35,334 nt of DNA, from assembly GCA_036495445.1 (NCBI GenBank), contig DASXMX010000071.1, positions 1 to 35,334 on the forward strand, written 5' to 3'. Position numbers and translations under genes: made by a program. Source of the stretch: DASXMX01 sp036495445. GTDB lineage: Bacteria > Planctomycetota > Phycisphaerae > Tepidisphaerales > Tepidisphaeraceae. Under the pieces are notes generated by a model. The model saw only the letters and a list, made by a program, of their open reading frames with translations. It did no database searches and had not been told where the DNA came from. Positions 7,669 through 15,099 of the stretch are shown piece after piece (within the stretch, counting starts at the first letter, position 1; every line of letters begins with the position of its first letter).

Positions 7669-7775
7669 TCCGCCGTTTGTTCAGCATCGTGATCACGTTG
7701 TCGATCTTGCTGGAACGCCAGTCCGACGGTCATCGAACCGACTCGTTCGGTGGCGGTCTGAACCGTCGTACGTGA
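7665..7775 (+). pseudogene. Truncated start of a MIRRLF-type membrane protein gene
   Basis: ATG 7665 overlaps the previous stop (ATGA). It opens with MIRRLFSIVITLSILLERQ, then turns into unconvincing sequence and stops at 7775 after 36 codons. The first 15 residues match the start of the intact gene at 13749-14354 (MIRRLFAAASVLSLLIGA). In such proteins the hydrophobic segment would continue, but here it is cut after LSILL. I read this as the 5' end of a second coupled gene whose remainder was deleted. A genuine 36-residue microprotein is possible but less likely. Confidence 0.5.
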
Positions 7776-8171
7776 GATGAGAATGGCTGGCGCTGCGATC
7801 CGCCGCGCAGCGGATGCGATGGACATGACGCGGGCAACTCGATCAGCTTCATCAACTTGAGGGAAGCGTCCCGCCCGCGGCGTGGCCCTCGCCCCGCGGG
7901 GCAGGACGACGCGCAGCGATCCGCGGCAGGGGACTGAACCGGCCCGGGCATTTCCTCTGCTGTCCGTCGCATCCGCGCAGCGGATTCCTTTAAGCCCATA
8001 CGTCAGCCGCACGAGGGAGCCTCGCTACCACCGCGCGACCGCGCAGCCGGTACTCCGGCTTGAAGCGTCGCGCCGCGAATCGCAACGTCAGCCCAACTCG
8101 CAACACTGATGCAGGACGGGTCGATTTACAAGCCCGCTTTGTTCGCCCCGGGACGCGCCTTCTGTGAGCCG
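7776..8171. other. Gene-free stretch after the truncated MIRRLF gene
   Basis: About 400 bases with no supported gene. The sequence contains two related imperfect palindromes with ATCCGC and GCGGAT arms, at 7798-7815 and 7971-7985. It probably holds the debris of the deleted gene and the 3' region of the convergent lipoprotein gene, which ends at 8172. Open frames here lack ribosome-binding sites and family resemblance. Confidence 0.4.
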
Positions 8172-8690
8172 CTATTTCGATCCGCCCAGAGTGCCGCCGG
8201 TCAGGCCCTGGCCTTTCTTGGCCATGTCGAGCATCTGGCGGGCGTTGTCGATCTTGGGGCCGTAATCGGCGGGGAGTTGCGGCTTCATCTGCTCGAGTTG
8301 CGAGACGGATTTGTCCGCCATGTCGAGCTTGTTGTCCTTGATGTATTGGGTGGATTGGTCGAGGAGTTTTTGGGCCTCGGTGGTGGTCCCCTCGGCCGGG
8401 CGCGTGGTCGGCGCGGCGGCGGTGTTCTCCGCGGCGGCGGGTTGGGCGGCCGTCGAGGCGTTCTTCGCCGAGTCCTGTGCCGCGGCGCCGGCCTTGTCCT
8501 GCGCTTCCGTCGTTTTCATCGCCGGGGCGTTCGACGTCGAGGTGCCCGACGCCATTGATTGGTCCGGCTGCTGCGATGAAGGCGGAGTCGAGGCGGAGGG
8601 ATTCGTCGCCGGCTCATTGCTGCTCTTGCACCCCAAGCCCAGCGCGGCGCCCAGCAGCAAGGCACACCCGAAGAGTTGATGATGACGCAT
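8172..8690 (-). CDS. Lipoprotein-like exported protein
   Basis: The 172-residue product starts at ATG 8690 with a strong AAAGGAGA ribosome-binding site. The N-terminus MRHHQLFGCALLLGAALGLGCKSS is a lipoprotein-type signal peptide with Cys21 as the likely lipidated residue; the box (LGLGC) is slightly off consensus because position -3 is Gly. Residues 22-110 are low complexity (Ser, Thr, Ala, Pro, Gln), a probable disordered tether. The last 60 residues (EAQKLLDQSTQYIKDNKLDM, then ADKSVSQLEQMKPQLPADYG) look helical, like a short TPR or coiled-coil module. It is probably an envelope protein; I do not recognise a family. It stands alone, divergent from the exosortase pair. Confidence 0.75.
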   Translation of the reverse strand: MRHHQLFGCALLLGAALGLGCKSSNEPATNPSASTPPSSQQPDQSMASGTSTSNAPAMKTTEAQDKAGAAAQDSAKNASTAAQPAAAENTAAAPTTRPAEGTTTEAQKLLDQSTQYIKDNKLDMADKSVSQLEQMKPQLPADYGPKIDNARQMLDMAKKGQGLTGGTLGGSK

Positions 8691-9064
8691 GTGTTCTCCT
8701 TTCGTCGCGTCGCGCGGATGGGAGCCCACGCCCCGATCGCACGTCCACTCTCATGGTAGCGGCACGACGAGAAATGCAAGCAATAATTCAATGTTTATTC
8801 GTGCGCGGGTCGGACCCCGACGCCCCGGCCGACAGTTCCGCCGCTGACGCGGCCCGAATCTTTTTTTTCTGGTCATATTGTTCATAGAAGGTTAATTTAA
8901 GCGTTGGCATTTCACGGGGTCGCTCCGAGGCGGTTGCCGATCGAACGGCGGGGCCGGAACCGAGCGCGCTCGGGTTGTGCCTTGGCGATCGACAACGTCG
9001 AATTATTTAGTTGCAGTTTAGGCTCGGCGGGCGCAAAATGGTGATAAGTTGGGAGGTTTAAGTC
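8691..9064. promoter_or_regulatory. Divergent regulatory region before the exosortase E substrate gene
   Basis: This 374-base gap lies between the minus-strand lipoprotein gene and the plus-strand sorting-substrate gene. It contains a T8 run at 8861-8868 within an AT-rich patch to about 8905, unusual for this DNA. It also has a 13-base inverted repeat, TCGAC-AAC-GTCGA, at 8989-9001, about 64 bases before the next start codon, which is a plausible operator. GGGAGG at 9051-9056 is the ribosome-binding site for the ATG at 9065. I could not assign -35/-10 boxes with confidence and see no small gene. Confidence 0.4.
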
Positions 9065-9286
9065 ATGCTGAGCGGAATACATATTTTGTTCATTTCCGTG
9101 GCTCTGACGTTTCCGGGGGCGCACCTGAAGGATGGCATTCCGGGGAACGATCAAGGGCCAACCGACACCAATCGGGCTGCGGCGCCGGAGATCAGTCTGG
9201 CCGCGTTGCCCGCCGTCGCGGCGTTGCTGGGTGGGGCGGCGCTGCTGATGTCCCACCGCCGCAAGCCGGCGGATAATCGGGGCTGA
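9065..9286 (+). CDS. Tiny exosortase E substrate with PEIS-type sorting tail
   Basis: The 73-residue product starts at ATG 9065 behind GGGAGG. Residues 1-19 (MLSGIHILFISVALTFPGA) are a signal peptide. Residues 20-40 are hydrophilic (LKDGIPGNDQGPTDTN). Residues 41-44 are PEIS, 46-62 a transmembrane helix (AALPAVAALLGGAALLM), and 65-67 RRK, then a short tail. Signal-motif-helix-basic tail is the exosortase substrate layout, and PEIS resembles the VPEID motif handled by exosortase E. The next gene, 19 bases on, is an exosortase E/protease fusion, which makes this assignment strong. If both the signal peptide and the sorting tail are removed, only about 20 residues remain. No other domain is present. 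Confidence 0.8.
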   Translation: MLSGIHILFISVALTFPGAHLKDGIPGNDQGPTDTNRAAAPEISLAALPAVAALLGGAALLMSHRRKPADNRG

Positions 9287-9305
9287 AGCCCTGTCTCAAT
9301 CACCC

Positions 9306-10922
9306 ATGACAACTGAGACGCCCGCCGTCAGATCCGTCCTGACGCGGCCGGCCCTGTTGCTCCTGCTGCTGCTTGCCGAGGGGTTGGCGCTGGGCCTGTG
9401 TTTCAACGGCGAGGCCCTGCGGCAGTTGCCGCCGGGATGGTGGGGGCTGCCGCTGGGTGCGGTGGGGCGCGCGTTGCCGATCGGCACGGTCGTCGGGGCG
9501 GCGCTGCTCCTGGTCGCCTTGCCACGGATCTGCGCAGCGCTGATCCAATTCCCGTATCCGCTCGCTTGCGTCTGGCCGCTGCTGCTGGCTCACCTGCTCG
9601 CGTATGCGCTGCTGGTGGGGCTGTCGTTCGCGCTGTTCGGGCCGATCGACGCCGTCGTCCGCGCACCCGGCCCGTGGGTAATGGCGTGGTTCGGGGCCGC
9701 GGCGGCGACCCTCTTGCTGTGGGGGTTGTCGGTCCTCCCCCTCAGCGGCGCGCGCGCCCTGCTGCTCGATTCTCCCTGGCACCTGGCGGTCGGCCTGCTC
9801 GCCGGATTTGCGGTGGTTGCGGTTGCTCTCGTTGCACGACACGGGTGGACGCCGCTCCAGGCCGGCACGCTGCGCCTCGCGTTCGCGATCGTGCGGGCGG
9901 TCGAACCGTCGGCAACCCTGGACGTTCACGAGTTCACGATCAGTGCGGGCGGCTTTACGGTCGAGATCAACCCCGGGTGCTCGGGGTACGAGGGGATGGG
10001 CCTCGTTCTGCTGTTCGTGGCGATCCACCTGTGGCTGTGGCGGGCGAACCTGCGGTTCCCCCGCGCGCTGCTGTTGCTGCCGATCGCATGGTTGGCCGCC
10101 TGGCTGGCCAACGGCTTTCGCATCGCGGCGCTGGTCGAGGTGGGCGCGCACGTGTCGCCGCAGTTCGTTCGGGAGGGGTTTCATGCGTACGCCGGGATCC
10201 TGCTGTCGGTCGCCGTCGCGCTCGGCACGACCGCCGCGGCGGACCGCTCGGCCTTCTTCAACCGCAGTCCCGTTTCGCGCCAGCGACACGAGCCCAACCC
10301 GGCGGCGCCGTGGCTGGTGCCGTTCCTGGCGGTGTTGCTGGCCGGGTGGGTGACGGGATTGTTCACCGCGGGGGGCGTGGATCGGCTGTATCCGATCCGC
10401 GTCGCCGTCGGCGCGTTGGCGCTCTGGTTTTACCGTGACGAATATCGGCAGATCGACTGGCGTCCGTCGTTCGCGTCCGTCGTGGCTGGTGTGCTGGCCT
10501 TCGCACTCTGGAACCCGCTGGCCCGTCTCACGGCCGGCAGCGGGGGCATCGCGCCCGCCGCGCTCCCGGCAGGAGCCGGCGGCGCGCTCTGGCTCATCTC
10601 CCGCATACTCGGCTCCGTGCTGGTGATCCCCGCGGTCGAAGAACTGGCGTTTCGCGGCTACCTCGCCCGCCGCTGGATGTCCGCCGACTTCCAGTCGGTT
10701 CCGTTTCGCGCCCTCTCGCCCGCCGCGATCCTCGTCTCCTCCGCGGCATTTGCCGCGCTGTACGGCCGCCTGGCCCTCCCGGCCTTCCTCGCCGGCCTGG
10801 CGTACGTCCTCGCCGCCCGCTGGCGCGGCCGCCTCGCCGACGCCGTCCTCGCCCACGCACTCGCGAACGCGCTGTTCTGCGCCCAAGCCTTCCTCACTGG
10901 GTCGTGGGCCGCGTGGAATTGA
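9306..10922 (+). CDS. xrtE: Exosortase E / CPBP-family protease fusion
   Basis: The 538-residue polytopic membrane protein has two modules. Residues about 10-310 are an exosortase, a transpeptidase-like enzyme that recognises C-terminal sorting tails. Its catalytic Cys225 is in NPGCSGYEG, Arg272 in LANGFRIAAL and His293 in GFHAYAG, all in the expected order. Residues about 335-538 are a CPBP (CAAX/bacteriocin-processing) intramembrane protease with EELAFRGYLARRW (Glu445, Glu446, Arg450) and HALAN (His517, Asn521). The middle motif, usually FxxxH, reads FAALY (Phe482-Tyr486), so one metal-binding His is replaced by Tyr. This fusion is the known exosortase E/protease type of the VPEID-CTERM system. 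ATG 9306 lacks a good ribosome-binding site, so translation probably depends on the substrate gene 19 bases upstream. Confidence 0.93.
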   Translation: MTTETPAVRSVLTRPALLLLLLLAEGLALGLCFNGEALRQLPPGWWGLPLGAVGRALPIGTVVGAALLLVALPRICAALIQFPYPLACVWPLLLAHLLAYALLVGLSFALFGPIDAVVRAPGPWVMAWFGAAAATLLLWGLSVLPLSGARALLLDSPWHLAVGLLAGFAVVAVALVARHGWTPLQAGTLRLAFAIVRAVEPSATLDVHEFTISAGGFTVEINPGCSGYEGMGLVLLFVAIHLWLWRANLRFPRALLLLPIAWLAAWLANGFRIAALVEVGAHVSPQFVREGFHAYAGILLSVAVALGTTAAADRSAFFNRSPVSRQRHEPNPAAPWLVPFLAVLLAGWVTGLFTAGGVDRLYPIRVAVGALALWFYRDEYRQIDWRPSFASVVAGVLAFALWNPLARLTAGSGGIAPAALPAGAGGALWLISRILGSVLVIPAVEELAFRGYLARRWMSADFQSVPFRALSPAAILVSSAAFAALYGRLALPAFLAGLAYVLAARWRGRLADAVLAHALANALFCAQAFLTGSWAAWN

Positions 10923-11000
10923 ACCGGACCGCCGAGGTACATTAACGACGAACTGCCGGCGCGGTCCGCCGGGATCCTGGGGGAGAGGACGGAGAACATT

Positions 11001-11378
11001 GTGGCCCTTGAGAATTGTGAACTCGTGGCGTTCGCGGCGACAACCCGGCCCGACAAGGCTCGCGCGTTTTACTGCGACCTGTTGGGATTGCGCCTGGAGG
11101 AAGACACTCCCTTTGCCCTGGTCGTGCGGGCGCCCAACGCGTCGCTGCGGATTCAGAAGGCTCAGCATTTCTCGCCGTTGCCGTTCACCGCCCTGGGTTG
11201 GAAGGTGGATGACGTCGCCGCGACGGCAAGACAACTCGTGAGGAAGGGCGTCATGTTCGAGCGGTTTGAGGGAATGTCACAGGACGATCTGGGGATTTGG
11301 ATTTCCCCCGGCGGCGCGAAAGTCTGCTGGTTTAAGGACCCCGACGGGAACGTGCTGTCGCTGACTCAGTTCAGCTAA
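11001..11378 (+). CDS. VOC-family (glyoxalase/bleomycin-resistance fold) protein
   Basis: The 125-residue product starts at GTG 11001 with GGAG about 9 bases upstream. It begins ENCELVAFAATTRPDKARAFYCDLLGL and ends WFKDPDGNVLSLTQFS, the opening and closing signatures of the vicinal-oxygen-chelate fold. Typical metal ligands are only partly evident: Glu in the first strand (CELVAF) aligns poorly, while the final strand carries VLSLTQ rather than a clear Glu. The chemistry therefore cannot be assigned. It is about the size of a single VOC module, which dimerises. It may share a transcript with the exosortase gene, which ends 78 bases upstream, but nothing in the sequence ties their functions. 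Confidence 0.85.
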   Translation: MALENCELVAFAATTRPDKARAFYCDLLGLRLEEDTPFALVVRAPNASLRIQKAQHFSPLPFTALGWKVDDVAATARQLVRKGVMFERFEGMSQDDLGIWISPGGAKVCWFKDPDGNVLSLTQFS

Positions 11379-11422
11379 TGGCGGGCTCGCGAAACTCTGC
11401 AAAAAGGGCTCGATGAGGCTCT

Positions 11423-11845
11423 TCAATGCGACAACGTAACGGGCGTCGCGGGCAAGGCCTTGGCCTCCGCCGCGCGGGCGAGCGGCGGGAGGGGGGCCGG
11501 GCGGGTCGCCGCGGGGTGGGCGGTCAGGACGATGGCGGGATGCGCACTGGAGCCGATCCGTGGCCGGGCCGGGGCAGTCGCGTACGCCGACCAGGCGAGC
11601 AGGCCGGCAAGGATCAGCATCGACAACACGAACGAGAGTCGCCGGCCCGCGTCCCCGATCGGCGACAACGCGGCGGCGCGCGCCGCATCCGGCAGGCGCG
11701 GTCGTTGACCCTGGGCCGGCTCGACCTCGAAGACGATCAGCTCGCCCGACGCAATCGATGCCGCCGCAACCGCGTCGGCTGCCTCGACCTCCCGCGTGGT
11801 AATGAGCCCCGTGGTCCTGCAAATGCCGCAGACGACGTGTTTCAT
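11423..11845 (-). CDS. Hypothetical single-helix membrane protein with N-terminal CxxC
   Basis: The 140-residue product probably starts at ATG 11845 (MKHVVCGICRTTGLITTREV), with GGGA about 12 bases upstream; ATG 11857 or 11881 are alternatives. The first 50 residues form a compact domain beginning with VCGIC (Cys6, Cys9), which could bind zinc, and continuing SIASGELIVFEVE. Residues about 68-87 are one transmembrane helix (LSFVLSMLILAGLLAWSAYA). The rest is Ala/Pro-rich and probably disordered. I do not recognise the family. It lies downstream of the cytochrome c peroxidase gene on the same strand (63 bases), so co-transcription is possible. Confidence 0.6.
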   Translation of the reverse strand: MKHVVCGICRTTGLITTREVEAADAVAAASIASGELIVFEVEPAQGQRPRLPDAARAAALSPIGDAGRRLSFVLSMLILAGLLAWSAYATAPARPRIGSSAHPAIVLTAHPAATRPAPLPPLARAAEAKALPATPVTLSH

Positions 11846-11908
11846 AGGGTACGCCATTCCCTTTCGCCGTACATAGTACACGCGTGTCGGGAAAATGTGA
11901 GCGAGCCC

Positions 11909-13249
11909 TCAATGCTCCGGCGGCGCGGGCCGTAGGGGTTTGGGGCCGAAGGCGCGGGCGGTGTCGCGCTGGGATCGCGTCGTGTTGGCGAGTTGGCGTT
12001 GGCGGGCGAACTCGCGGGCGCCCAGATCCTTGTACTGGGGGCTGGTGAGTGAGGCCATGAACGCGACGACGTCGTCGATCTCCGGTTCCGTCAGCGCGAG
12101 CGGCTGGATGTCTTCGTCCAGGAATGGGTTCTTCAGGCCGTCGCCCTTGTTGTAGTGGTCCATGACATCCCAAAGCGTCTGTTGTGAGCCGTCGTGGAAG
12201 TAGGGGGCGGTCACCAGCACGTTTCGCACGCTCGGCGTTTTGAATGACGCGGTGTCGGCTTGCTTCTTCGTGATCAGGAAGCGTCCCAGCGCGGACATGT
12301 CCGTCTGAATCGCAGCCGTATCAATCGCTATCACGTTGCCTGAGTCGATCAGCTTCTCCGCCTGCGCGGCCAGGGCGACGACGTTATGACGTATGATGCC
12401 GATCCCGATGTTGTGAAAGTCCTTGTCGATGAAGAACGTGGGATCGCGCGTGGCGTCCGACAGCGCGTGGCACTTGTTGCAGCGGGCCTTGGTGTTGAAC
12501 AGTTCCCAGCCCCGCCGGGCGGATTCGTCGATCGCGTTTGCGTCGCCCGCGATGAAACGGTCGAACGGCGAATCGAACGACACCTGGCTGCGTTCGTACG
12601 ACGCGATCGCGCGAAGCAGGTCGGGCCCGCTGGGGGCACGTCCGAATGCCTGTTGGAACGCCTGCCGGTATTCGGGCGCCGATGCGATCGCCGCCACCGC
12701 GGCGTCGACGCTGGGCCGGCCCATCTCCACCGCGTTGGTGATCGGCAACGCCGCCTGGTCTTCCAGCGTTTTGGCGCGACCGTCCCAAAACTGGGCCTTG
12801 TTGAACAGCGCGTTCAGGATGGTCGGCGCGTTGCGCTGGCCGGCCCGTCCCTTGATGCCGATCGAGACCGGCCGGCCGTCGGTGAACGCCCGGGCCGGGT
12901 CGTGACAGGTGCTGCATGCCACCGTGCCGTCGGCGGAGAGGCGGCCGTCGAAAAACAGCCGCTCGCCGAGCGCGATTTTCGCAGGCGTCTGGGGATTGTC
13001 GTCCGGCGTGGCGGCGCGCACCGCATCGTCCGGCAACCCGACCTGCTTGAGCGCCTTCGGATCGGCAAGGGGGCCCGCCCTGGGAACCGGCGGCGCCTTC
13101 CCCTCGCTCGGTGCCGGACCGTTCGTGGCGGCAGGTTGCGCGTCCGAACCCGCGGCCGGCTCGGCCCCTCCGCAGCGTTGGCCCGTTGCCCCAGTCCAGG
13201 CGATTAATATCAATGCCACGCATAATGCCGAGTGGGGCACGGATTTCAT
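11909..13249 (-). CDS. Di-haem cytochrome c peroxidase (CCP/MauG family)
   Basis: The 446-residue product starts at ATG 13249 behind GGGAGG. Residues 1-23 are a signal peptide, followed by a Pro/Ala-rich linker to about residue 60. Two c-type haem sites are visible: CSTCH at 112-116 and CNKCH at 257-261. Other family marks are ALGERLFFDGRLSADGT, FTDGRPVSIGIKG, RNAPTILNALFN and FKTPSVRNVLVTAPYFHDGS (about 336-355). It should act in the periplasm, reducing hydrogen peroxide with electrons from small cytochromes, or oxidising another substrate as MauG does. The C-terminal 40 residues (AREFARQRQL...) are an extension beyond the common core. With katG it gives the region two peroxide-handling enzymes, but they are separately transcribed. 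Confidence 0.93.
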   Translation of the reverse strand: MKSVPHSALCVALILIAWTGATGQRCGGAEPAAGSDAQPAATNGPAPSEGKAPPVPRAGPLADPKALKQVGLPDDAVRAATPDDNPQTPAKIALGERLFFDGRLSADGTVACSTCHDPARAFTDGRPVSIGIKGRAGQRNAPTILNALFNKAQFWDGRAKTLEDQAALPITNAVEMGRPSVDAAVAAIASAPEYRQAFQQAFGRAPSGPDLLRAIASYERSQVSFDSPFDRFIAGDANAIDESARRGWELFNTKARCNKCHALSDATRDPTFFIDKDFHNIGIGIIRHNVVALAAQAEKLIDSGNVIAIDTAAIQTDMSALGRFLITKKQADTASFKTPSVRNVLVTAPYFHDGSQQTLWDVMDHYNKGDGLKNPFLDEDIQPLALTEPEIDDVVAFMASLTSPQYKDLGAREFARQRQLANTTRSQRDTARAFGPKPLRPAPPEH

Positions 13250-13413
13250 TTGACGACCTCCCTGTAATTGGCGGTGTCAATTCGCTCCGTTCACGATGGC
13301 TCCCGTCAGCCTCATATTATGAGGGCCGATGTGGCGGGCAAGCAAAAACCAGTATCCATGCCCAGATGTGCATTAGGATAAATACTCCTGTCCCTTCCGT
13401 CCTGCGCGGTAGA
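13250..13413. promoter_or_regulatory. Divergent promoter region of the peroxidase gene
   Basis: A 164-base gap between the minus-strand di-haem peroxidase and a plus-strand small gene. It includes the peroxidase ribosome-binding site (complement of CCTCCC at 13257-13262) and a relatively AT-rich stretch at 13310-13390. No definite promoter boxes or operator could be assigned by eye. Confidence 0.3.
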
Positions 13414-13674
13414 ATGCGCGGGATGGCCGAGTTGGCACTCGCCGAACAGGCGATTCTCCGGCTCTTGTGGAAGGATGCATCGGGGTGCAGGAAGATCTGC
13501 CATTTCGACCCGGGATGGGTGGCCCGGAAACTGCGCCTGGATGAACGTGCGTTTCAAGCGGCCGACCAAAACCTGGCGTCGATGGGCCTCGTGTCCATTC
13601 ACGAATTCGAGTGGAAGCAGGTCAGGCATCTGACGGACATCGCCTTGATCGATGACTCCATTCCTCCCGCCTAG
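13414..13674 (+). CDS. Small protein with a winged-helix-like sequence
   Basis: The product is 86 residues from ATG 13414 or 83 from ATG 13423; neither has a clear ribosome-binding site. The open frame extends further upstream, but that part is antisense to the peroxidase promoter region and reads as noise. The core LALAEQAILRLLWKD...VARKLRLDERAFQAADQNLAS.MGLVSIHEF alternates helix-like and strand-like stretches in the manner of a winged helix-turn-helix, with a possible wing at the end. That fold assignment is tentative. The only Cys residues are Cys22 and Cys26 (counting from 13423). It is convergent with the zinc-ribbon gene at 13749; a short GGCAC-GCG-GTGCC hairpin lies between them at 13679-13691. 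Confidence 0.5.
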   Translation: MRGMAELALAEQAILRLLWKDASGCRKICHFDPGWVARKLRLDERAFQAADQNLASMGLVSIHEFEWKQVRHLTDIALIDDSIPPA

Positions 13675-13748
13675 CTGCGGCACGCGGTGCCTTGAGGCGA
13701 GCGATCTTCAAAGCGGGTACCAATGTCCCGCGACTCGTCAATCGCCAG

Positions 13749-14354
13749 TCAACCGCCGCTCGGGCCGCAACGCGAAGAACAATCCGCGGATGATCCCGTC
13801 GCCTCCGCCGGGATCGGCGTGCCGCATTCGGGGCAGCGGTCCGTGCTGGCCCGGAGGTCATAGCCGCAGGTGGGGCAAAAGCCCGGCCGAGGGCGCCGCG
13901 AATATCGGCGGATCAGCCAGCGCAATGGAAGGATCAGGCAGACCGCGCAGGCGAACCACGGCGGGATTCCGACAACGAACGTGGAACCACTAAATGCCCG
14001 CCGCATGATGACATCCCCGACCGGTGGATTGTAATTGACGCCGCCGGCGGTGAAGCCATGGCATGTGCCCCCCCAATCCCAATTCGTCGTGTCCGACGTC
14101 GCTTGCCACCCCGGCGGATGAATTGCGTCCACCCACAACCAACTTCGTGGTTCCGTAATGCCAGCGTCGTTGAATGTCCTTGTCAAACGGAACTGGTGAT
14201 TGACGTCGCTTGCCAGATACGAGACGACATCGCGGTGGTCGAGCCCGAACTCGACTTCGTCCCAGTGCCGGTAGCTTCGCATCCACAGAGCGACCGTTGC
14301 CGCACCTATCAGTAGCGACAGCACCGACGCAGCGGCGAACAGGCGGCGGATCAT
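13749..14354 (-). CDS. MIRRLF-type membrane protein with C-terminal zinc ribbon
   Basis: The 201-residue product starts at ATG 14354 (MIRRLFAAASVLSLLIGAA); a longer frame to 14507 lacks homologous sequence. Residues about 7-25 form one helix; 28-115 are a soluble, outward-facing domain of unknown function; 127-146 form a second helix; and 160-177 are a zinc ribbon, CPTCGYDLRASTDRCPECG. This architecture is abundant in Planctomycetota and uncharacterised as far as I know. The window also holds a split version: a ribbon-bearing membrane protein (7339-7668) coupled to a truncated MIRRLF start (7665-7775). The last 20 residues are Ser/Cys-rich and look unstructured. The zinc ribbon faces the cytoplasm by the positive-inside rule. 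Confidence 0.8.
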   Translation of the reverse strand: MIRRLFAAASVLSLLIGAATVALWMRSYRHWDEVEFGLDHRDVVSYLASDVNHQFRLTRTFNDAGITEPRSWLWVDAIHPPGWQATSDTTNWDWGGTCHGFTAGGVNYNPPVGDVIMRRAFSGSTFVVGIPPWFACAVCLILPLRWLIRRYSRRPRPGFCPTCGYDLRASTDRCPECGTPIPAEATGSSADCSSRCGPSGG

Positions 14355-14524
14355 CGGGGCGGATTGTACCGCCGGGCCATGCTTTCCGCCGCCCCGGCGT
14401 GCGGCGTGTGGCTGGTCGGCTGCGGTCGCGTTCCATTCCGGTGCGGCTTTTCCCCGCGCGGGCGGTAAGATGCCGGGCATGGCAGACGCTCTGTTCGGGT
14501 GGTTCATCTTGATGGAGACGTGAC

Positions 14525-15010
14525 ATGGTCAAGCCGGCGAAGAACACGATTTGCCTTTGGTACAATGGCGACGCCGAGGAGGCGGCGCGGTTTTACGCCA
14601 GGACCTTTCCCGATTCGTCCGTCGGCGCGGTGCACCGCGCGCCGGGGGACTTTCCGTCAGGGAAGAAAGGGGACGTGTTGACCGTCGAGTTCACCGTGCT
14701 GGGGATTCCATGCCTCGGGCTTAACGGCGGCCCCGCGTTCAAGCACAACGAAGCGTTCTCGTTTCAAGTTGCGACCGCCGACCAAGCCGAAACGGATCGC
14801 TACTGGAACGCGATCGTCGGCAACGGCGGCCAGGAGAGCGCGTGCGGCTGGTGCAAGGACAAATGGGGATTGTCCTGGCAGATTACGCCGATCGCGCTGA
14901 CGCAAGCGTTCTCCGACCCCGATCCCGGTGTCGCGAAGCGCGCGTTCGATGCGATGATGACGATGAAGAAGATCGACATCGCCACGATCGAGGCCGCACG
15001 CCGCGGGTGA
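14525..15010 (+). CDS. PhnB-like VOC-family protein
   Basis: The 161-residue product starts at ATG 14525 with GGAG about 9 bases upstream. It opens KNTICLWYNGDAEEAARFYARTFPDSS and contains VEFTVLGIPCLGLNGGP, FSFQVATADQAETDRYWN, GWCKDKWGLSWQITP, and the tail RAFDAMMTMKKIDIATIEAA. That is the PhnB/3-demethylubiquinone-methyltransferase-like subgroup of the vicinal-oxygen-chelate fold. These proteins are often listed under misleading methyltransferase names, but the fold has no methyltransferase domain and the substrate is unknown. The gene looks complete. It stands between the divergent zinc-ribbon gene and the convergent helicase, so it is probably a single-gene transcript. Confidence 0.9.
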   Translation: MVKPAKNTICLWYNGDAEEAARFYARTFPDSSVGAVHRAPGDFPSGKKGDVLTVEFTVLGIPCLGLNGGPAFKHNEAFSFQVATADQAETDRYWNAIVGNGGQESACGWCKDKWGLSWQITPIALTQAFSDPDPGVAKRAFDAMMTMKKIDIATIEAARRG

Positions 15011-15099
15011 GGCTGCATCGCCATGATTCGTGGGGTTGGCCTTCGGACCACGCCCTCCGGAACAGGCAGGGTGCGTCCATGATGTCGGCACGGTGTGCC

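Noticed and set aside
8820..8870. A rho-independent terminator at the T8 run
   Set aside because: The preceding GGCCG/CGGCC stem has a long loop and is 8 bases from the T-run, and no plus-strand gene ends there. The T-run is noted only as part of the intergenic region.
9300..11234. A 644-codon minus-strand open frame across the exosortase gene
   Set aside because: Arg/Gln/Gly-rich shadow translation without motifs or a ribosome-binding site. The plus strand carries a complete exosortase with its catalytic triad.
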